DNA of 64,000 bases from Vibrio ponticus (GTDB lineage Bacteria > Pseudomonadota > Gammaproteobacteria > Enterobacterales > Vibrionaceae). Each line of letters opens with the position of its first letter. Within the stretch, counting starts at the first letter, position 1. Where the stretch lies: assembly GCF_009938225.1 (NCBI RefSeq), contig NZ_AP019658.1:1-64000 (forward strand). Direction: 5' to 3'. A model generated the notes under the pieces. It did no database searches, had not been told where the DNA came from, and saw nothing but the letters and a program-made list of their open reading frames with translations. This document shows positions 61,357-64,000 of this stretch, piece by piece. The position numbers were made by a program, and so were the translations under genes.

Positions 61357-62685
61357 TTAGTTGACACAAACGCGATTGCGTCCGGTTCTTTTCGCTAGGT
61401 AAAGCGCTTTATCAGCAGAACTGACGGCTGTCTCCATTTTGTCAGAGCTTGCAAAGCTTGCTATGCCAATACTGACGGTAATATTGATCTGCTGATGTTC
61501 AATTATCAATGGGGTGTTAGCGACAGCCTGTCTAAGCAATTCACATATCGCTTGTGCTTGATTGTCATCGGTATTTGGCATGAGCAGCATAAACTCTTCC
61601 CCCCCTGTTCTTGAAAAGATGGCATCTTCTTGAATCGAGTCTGAGCAAATTTTTGCAAACTGAACCAATACGATATCCCCAATATCATGCCCATAGGTGT
61701 CATTGATATTCTTGAAAAAGTCGATATCAAAAATCGCAATGGTACCAACGTGACAGTGATGTTTAATACTATCAAATTTGGATTCAAAGCCTCTTCGATT
61801 GAGAAGACCAGTGAGAAAATCGGTATGGGCTTCTTTTTGAAGATTGTGCCTCTGTTTGTCGGCATCCTTATATTTGTTAAAGTAGTTAATTAGCCCAAAT
61901 ATTAATAGTAAAAAGGCTGAGAGCGATAAGAACACGCCAAGGCGAGTGATAAAATCAAAGCTATTTGGAGAGATGCATATATCCCATTTAGTTTCAAAAA
62001 CATGCAGCTGATCTTTATAAATATTTGTTTTATCCATTGACCCATTAGAGCTGATAACTCGATCTGCATCCAGTGTGCTATCAGGGTTGTAACCAACAAT
62101 GGTGTAATGTTGAACGTTGAATTCTTTTAGCTTGGCTTCAATTTTCGTAAGTATTGAATCGAGATAAACAACTGAAGAAGTCAGCCCGATAAATCCGTTT
62201 TCATCGGAAATACTCTTGCGGAGGATAAATGCAATCTTACCGTTTTGGACTAATTTTAACGGTCCGATAATGGTTGTCTCACTGCTTTCAATCGATTTGT
62301 TTGCGCCGCGTTTTCTATTTTGATCTGCCAGAACATTGTGACCGATAGCCAATTTATGTTCTTGATATGGGTAAGCGAATTCGACGATACCATTGGGTAG
62401 GTAAAGTAGTCCATCGACATTACTATATGTTTCTAATAGTTTTTTACTTAGTTGATTGAATTTTTGCTGACAAATAGTGCGATCGCCAGAGAGTAGGGTC
62501 ATCTCTTTTAACACTTCAGAAGTTATCAATGCATCATTGAAAACGGTTTTGATTTCTTTATTTAGCTTACTGATAACTTGTTTAGAGTGCTGTTCATGAT
62601 TGATGCTAGTTAGCTTGGATGATAGCAATTCAGTACATATTAGCAGTGAGGATAAAATCAAAGTTACTTTCGTAAGTTTCACCAC
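61357..62685 (-). CDS. Membrane diguanylate cyclase (GGDEF)
   Basis: A 442-residue sensor enzyme. Membrane segment near residues 6-24, a periplasmic sensor region about 25-248 of no family that I can name, second membrane segment near 250-270, and a GGDEF domain at about 285-440. TDFLTGLLNRRGFESKFDSI starts the domain, FDIDFFKNINDTYGHDIGD holds metal and substrate residues, and SRTGGEEFMLLM is the active site, intact as GGEEF. The inhibitory RxxD site is not evident. It should make c-di-GMP in response to a periplasmic signal and might feed the VpsT-type regulator elsewhere in this window. Confidence 0.93.
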   Translation of the reverse strand: MVKLTKVTLILSSLLICTELLSSKLTSINHEQHSKQVISKLNKEIKTVFNDALITSEVLKEMTLLSGDRTICQQKFNQLSKKLLETYSNVDGLLYLPNGIVEFAYPYQEHKLAIGHNVLADQNRKRGANKSIESSETTIIGPLKLVQNGKIAFILRKSISDENGFIGLTSSVVYLDSILTKIEAKLKEFNVQHYTIVGYNPDSTLDADRVISSNGSMDKTNIYKDQLHVFETKWDICISPNSFDFITRLGVFLSLSAFLLLIFGLINYFNKYKDADKQRHNLQKEAHTDFLTGLLNRRGFESKFDSIKHHCHVGTIAIFDIDFFKNINDTYGHDIGDIVLVQFAKICSDSIQEDAIFSRTGGEEFMLLMPNTDDNQAQAICELLRQAVANTPLIIEHQQINITVSIGIASFASSDKMETAVSSADKALYLAKRTGRNRVCVN

Positions 62686-63189
62686 ACTAATTGTTCCTGT
62701 TAGATACTTGTTATTATTTCTTCCGTACTAATTGTTAAATATCCATATTTATTTAACGCCGTTCACGTTCACTTATGATGGGAAATAAATTCAAACCAAA
62801 AACAAACATTGAGTTTGATTAAAGTGTGAAGAGGGTTAGGTAAACGACGTGATTAACGACCTTGCGATGTATTTATGAGCTATTTCTCGCAATATTTGCG
62901 AAATTATACGCATATTGAGTAATTGGTCGATGATTATTACCAGTTGTTTTGATTAAAAATTTTTATCGTACTTAAGGGAATGCTTATCGATCGATAGGAT
63001 TGATCGAGACGATCGATGTTGTTGATTAAAAAAAGTAGTCGATAAGGTAAATTTAAATCCGCTTTTTGCTTAGAGTGATTTTTAATCAATAACTTAAGTA
63101 TAGATATCAAACGTGGCTATAATTGAAACGATTTGGGAGATGCTCTAAGTACAGGAAGGGGGAGGTGACACTATGAATGACATAATACA
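62686..63189. other. Intergenic region upstream of the diguanylate cyclase gene
   Basis: About 500 bases with no supportable gene. At 62986-63020 there are three GATC-centred palindromes in about 35 bases (TCGATCGATA, TTGATCGAGA, ACGATCGATG), flanked by TTATCGA and TCGATAA at about 62987 and 63042. It is otherwise AT-rich and presumably holds the cyclase promoter. Confidence 0.55.
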
Positions 63190-63219
63190 AAGCCCAACTC
63201 AGTATAAGTTGGGCTTGTG
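63190..63219. terminator. Terminator after phoX
   Basis: AAGCCCAACT and AGTTGGGCTT form a long stem around CAGTATA. It lies just after the phoX stop codon on the minus strand. Confidence 0.75.
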
Positions 63220-63232
63220 CATGAGTATAAGG

Positions 63233-64000
63233 TTACGCGCCAATCACGCCGCCATCATCACGGGTGATCATAATTACCGATGAACGTGGAATCGCATTCC
63301 CGCCTTGTGGAAAGTGCGAAGGTGCAAGATCTTCACCGGGGTGCTGCACGCCAACAAACATGGTTTTGTAATCTGGAGAGAAGGTTAAGCCGGTGATTTC
63401 ACATGCAATCGGACCGGTGAGAAAGCGACGGATTTCTCCCGTATTTGGATCGCTGCAAAGCATCTGGTTATTACCCATTCCGGCAAAGTTGCCTTGATTA
63501 GAATATTTACCATCAGTTTGAATCCATAAACGACCTGCTTTATCAAAGCCGATGCCATCAGGGCTGTTGAACATATTGTCTTTATTAATGTTGTCGCTAC
63601 CTGCCATTAAGCTGTTCGGGTGAACTTCAGGGTTGCCCGCTAGGACGTAGATATCCCACTCGAATGTGTCAGCGTTGTGGTTGCCTTGAGCAGGACGCCA
63701 GCGAATAATATGACCATATGGGTTTTTCTCGCGAGGGTTAGCCGCGTTGAGTGGCTGAGATTCTTTCGCGCCGCGATGTTTATTATTGGTTAGGGTGCAA
63801 AAAACCGATTGGTTGTCTGGATGAACGGCGACCCATTCCGGTCTGTCCATCGTTGTTGCGCCTACTTGTGTCGCGGCGAGGCGAGCAAAGATCAGTATCG
63901 ATGCCTGGTCAGCAAAGCCATTCTCTGGTGTTAAACCATTTTTACCCCAAGTCAGTTCTAGCCACTCCCCCTGACCTGTTAACTCACCCTCAGCGCCGGT
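63233..64000 (-). CDS. phoX: PhoX-type alkaline phosphatase (DUF839), C-terminal part
   Basis: The reading frame is open from 63233 to the window edge at 64000, giving the last 255 residues; the start lies beyond the window. An internal Met at 63850 should not be taken as the start. Blocks typical of PhoX are PEWVAVHPDNQSVFCTLTNN, NSPDGIGFDKAGRLWIQTDG and EITGLTFSPDYKTMFVGVQH. PhoX enzymes are calcium- and iron-dependent phosphomonoesterases exported by Tat; the signal cannot be checked here. Confidence 0.9.
   Translation of the reverse strand, partial: TGAEGELTGQGEWLELTWGKNGLTPENGFADQASILIFARLAATQVGATTMDRPEWVAVHPDNQSVFCTLTNNKHRGAKESQPLNAANPREKNPYGHIIRWRPAQGNHNADTFEWDIYVLAGNPEVHPNSLMAGSDNINKDNMFNSPDGIGFDKAGRLWIQTDGKYSNQGNFAGMGNNQMLCSDPNTGEIRRFLTGPIACEITGLTFSPDYKTMFVGVQHPGEDLAPSHFPQGGNAIPRSSVIMITRDDGGVIGA

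Overview
The window looks like the origin end of the second chromosome of a Vibrio. It opens with a parS2-type centromere site, two 39-mer-type sites, a regular array of six RctB iterons and an AT-rich unwinding region. These are followed by rctB, the chromosome II initiator, which matches the V. cholerae protein along its whole length. I do not assign a species. No tRNA, rRNA, CRISPR array, prophage or complete insertion sequence was seen.

Layout. 1-3216: ori2 and rctB. 3454-9246 (minus strand): one TPP-riboswitch operon for thiamin precursor uptake and salvage (thiD, an ABC transporter of ThiXYZ type, tenA, thiM, thiE). 9492-11778 (minus): two peptide-type ABC ATPases behind a Fur box, plus a 157-residue protein whose gene carries extra RctB iterons. 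12111-13530: small conserved proteins and a YebC-family protein. 13542-16896: LysR-linked efflux genes. 16993-22598: gabD, an NlpE-like lipoprotein, a chemoreceptor, a metallopeptidase and yibL. 22623-27567: a CsgD/VpsT-type regulator beside a surface-fibre cluster that resembles the Pseudomonas Fap amyloid system (Asn/Asp-rich secreted protein, small Asn-rich protein, C39 peptidase, FapE-like protein, beta-barrel). 27861-32888: aromatic amino acid permease, catalase, a MITE-like repeat, a LysR/YdhR pair and a small membrane protein. 32963-42366: a GntR regulator with its operators and the methylcitrate pathway prpB-prpC-acnD-prpF-prpE. 43217-47524: RND efflux pump. 47591-49344: NemR-like repressor and CurA-like reductase. 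49565-52083: small enzymes and a LysR gene. 52257-55609: AaeXAB-like aromatic acid efflux. 55753-61296: mixed accessory genes among mosaic hairpin repeats. 61357-64000: a diguanylate cyclase and the 3' part of phoX.

The most interesting locus is 22623-27567. Two of its exported proteins carry, just after the Sec signal peptide, a leader that fits the classic double-glycine pattern (Leu -12, Met/Leu -7, Gly-Gly -2/-1), and the same operon encodes a C39 peptidase with its own signal peptide and an intact Cys/His/Asp set. This suggests two-step maturation of fibre components, first by signal peptidase and then by a periplasmic C39 peptidase. A perfect 8+2+8 palindrome sits about 41 bases upstream of the probable transcription start of the fibre operon.

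Other points worth a second look are RctB iterons inside an operon about 8.5 kb from ori2, covarying hairpins in repeats at 56664-57950, and folded intergenic RNAs in the prp operon. All assignments come from reading the sequence; no database search was run.
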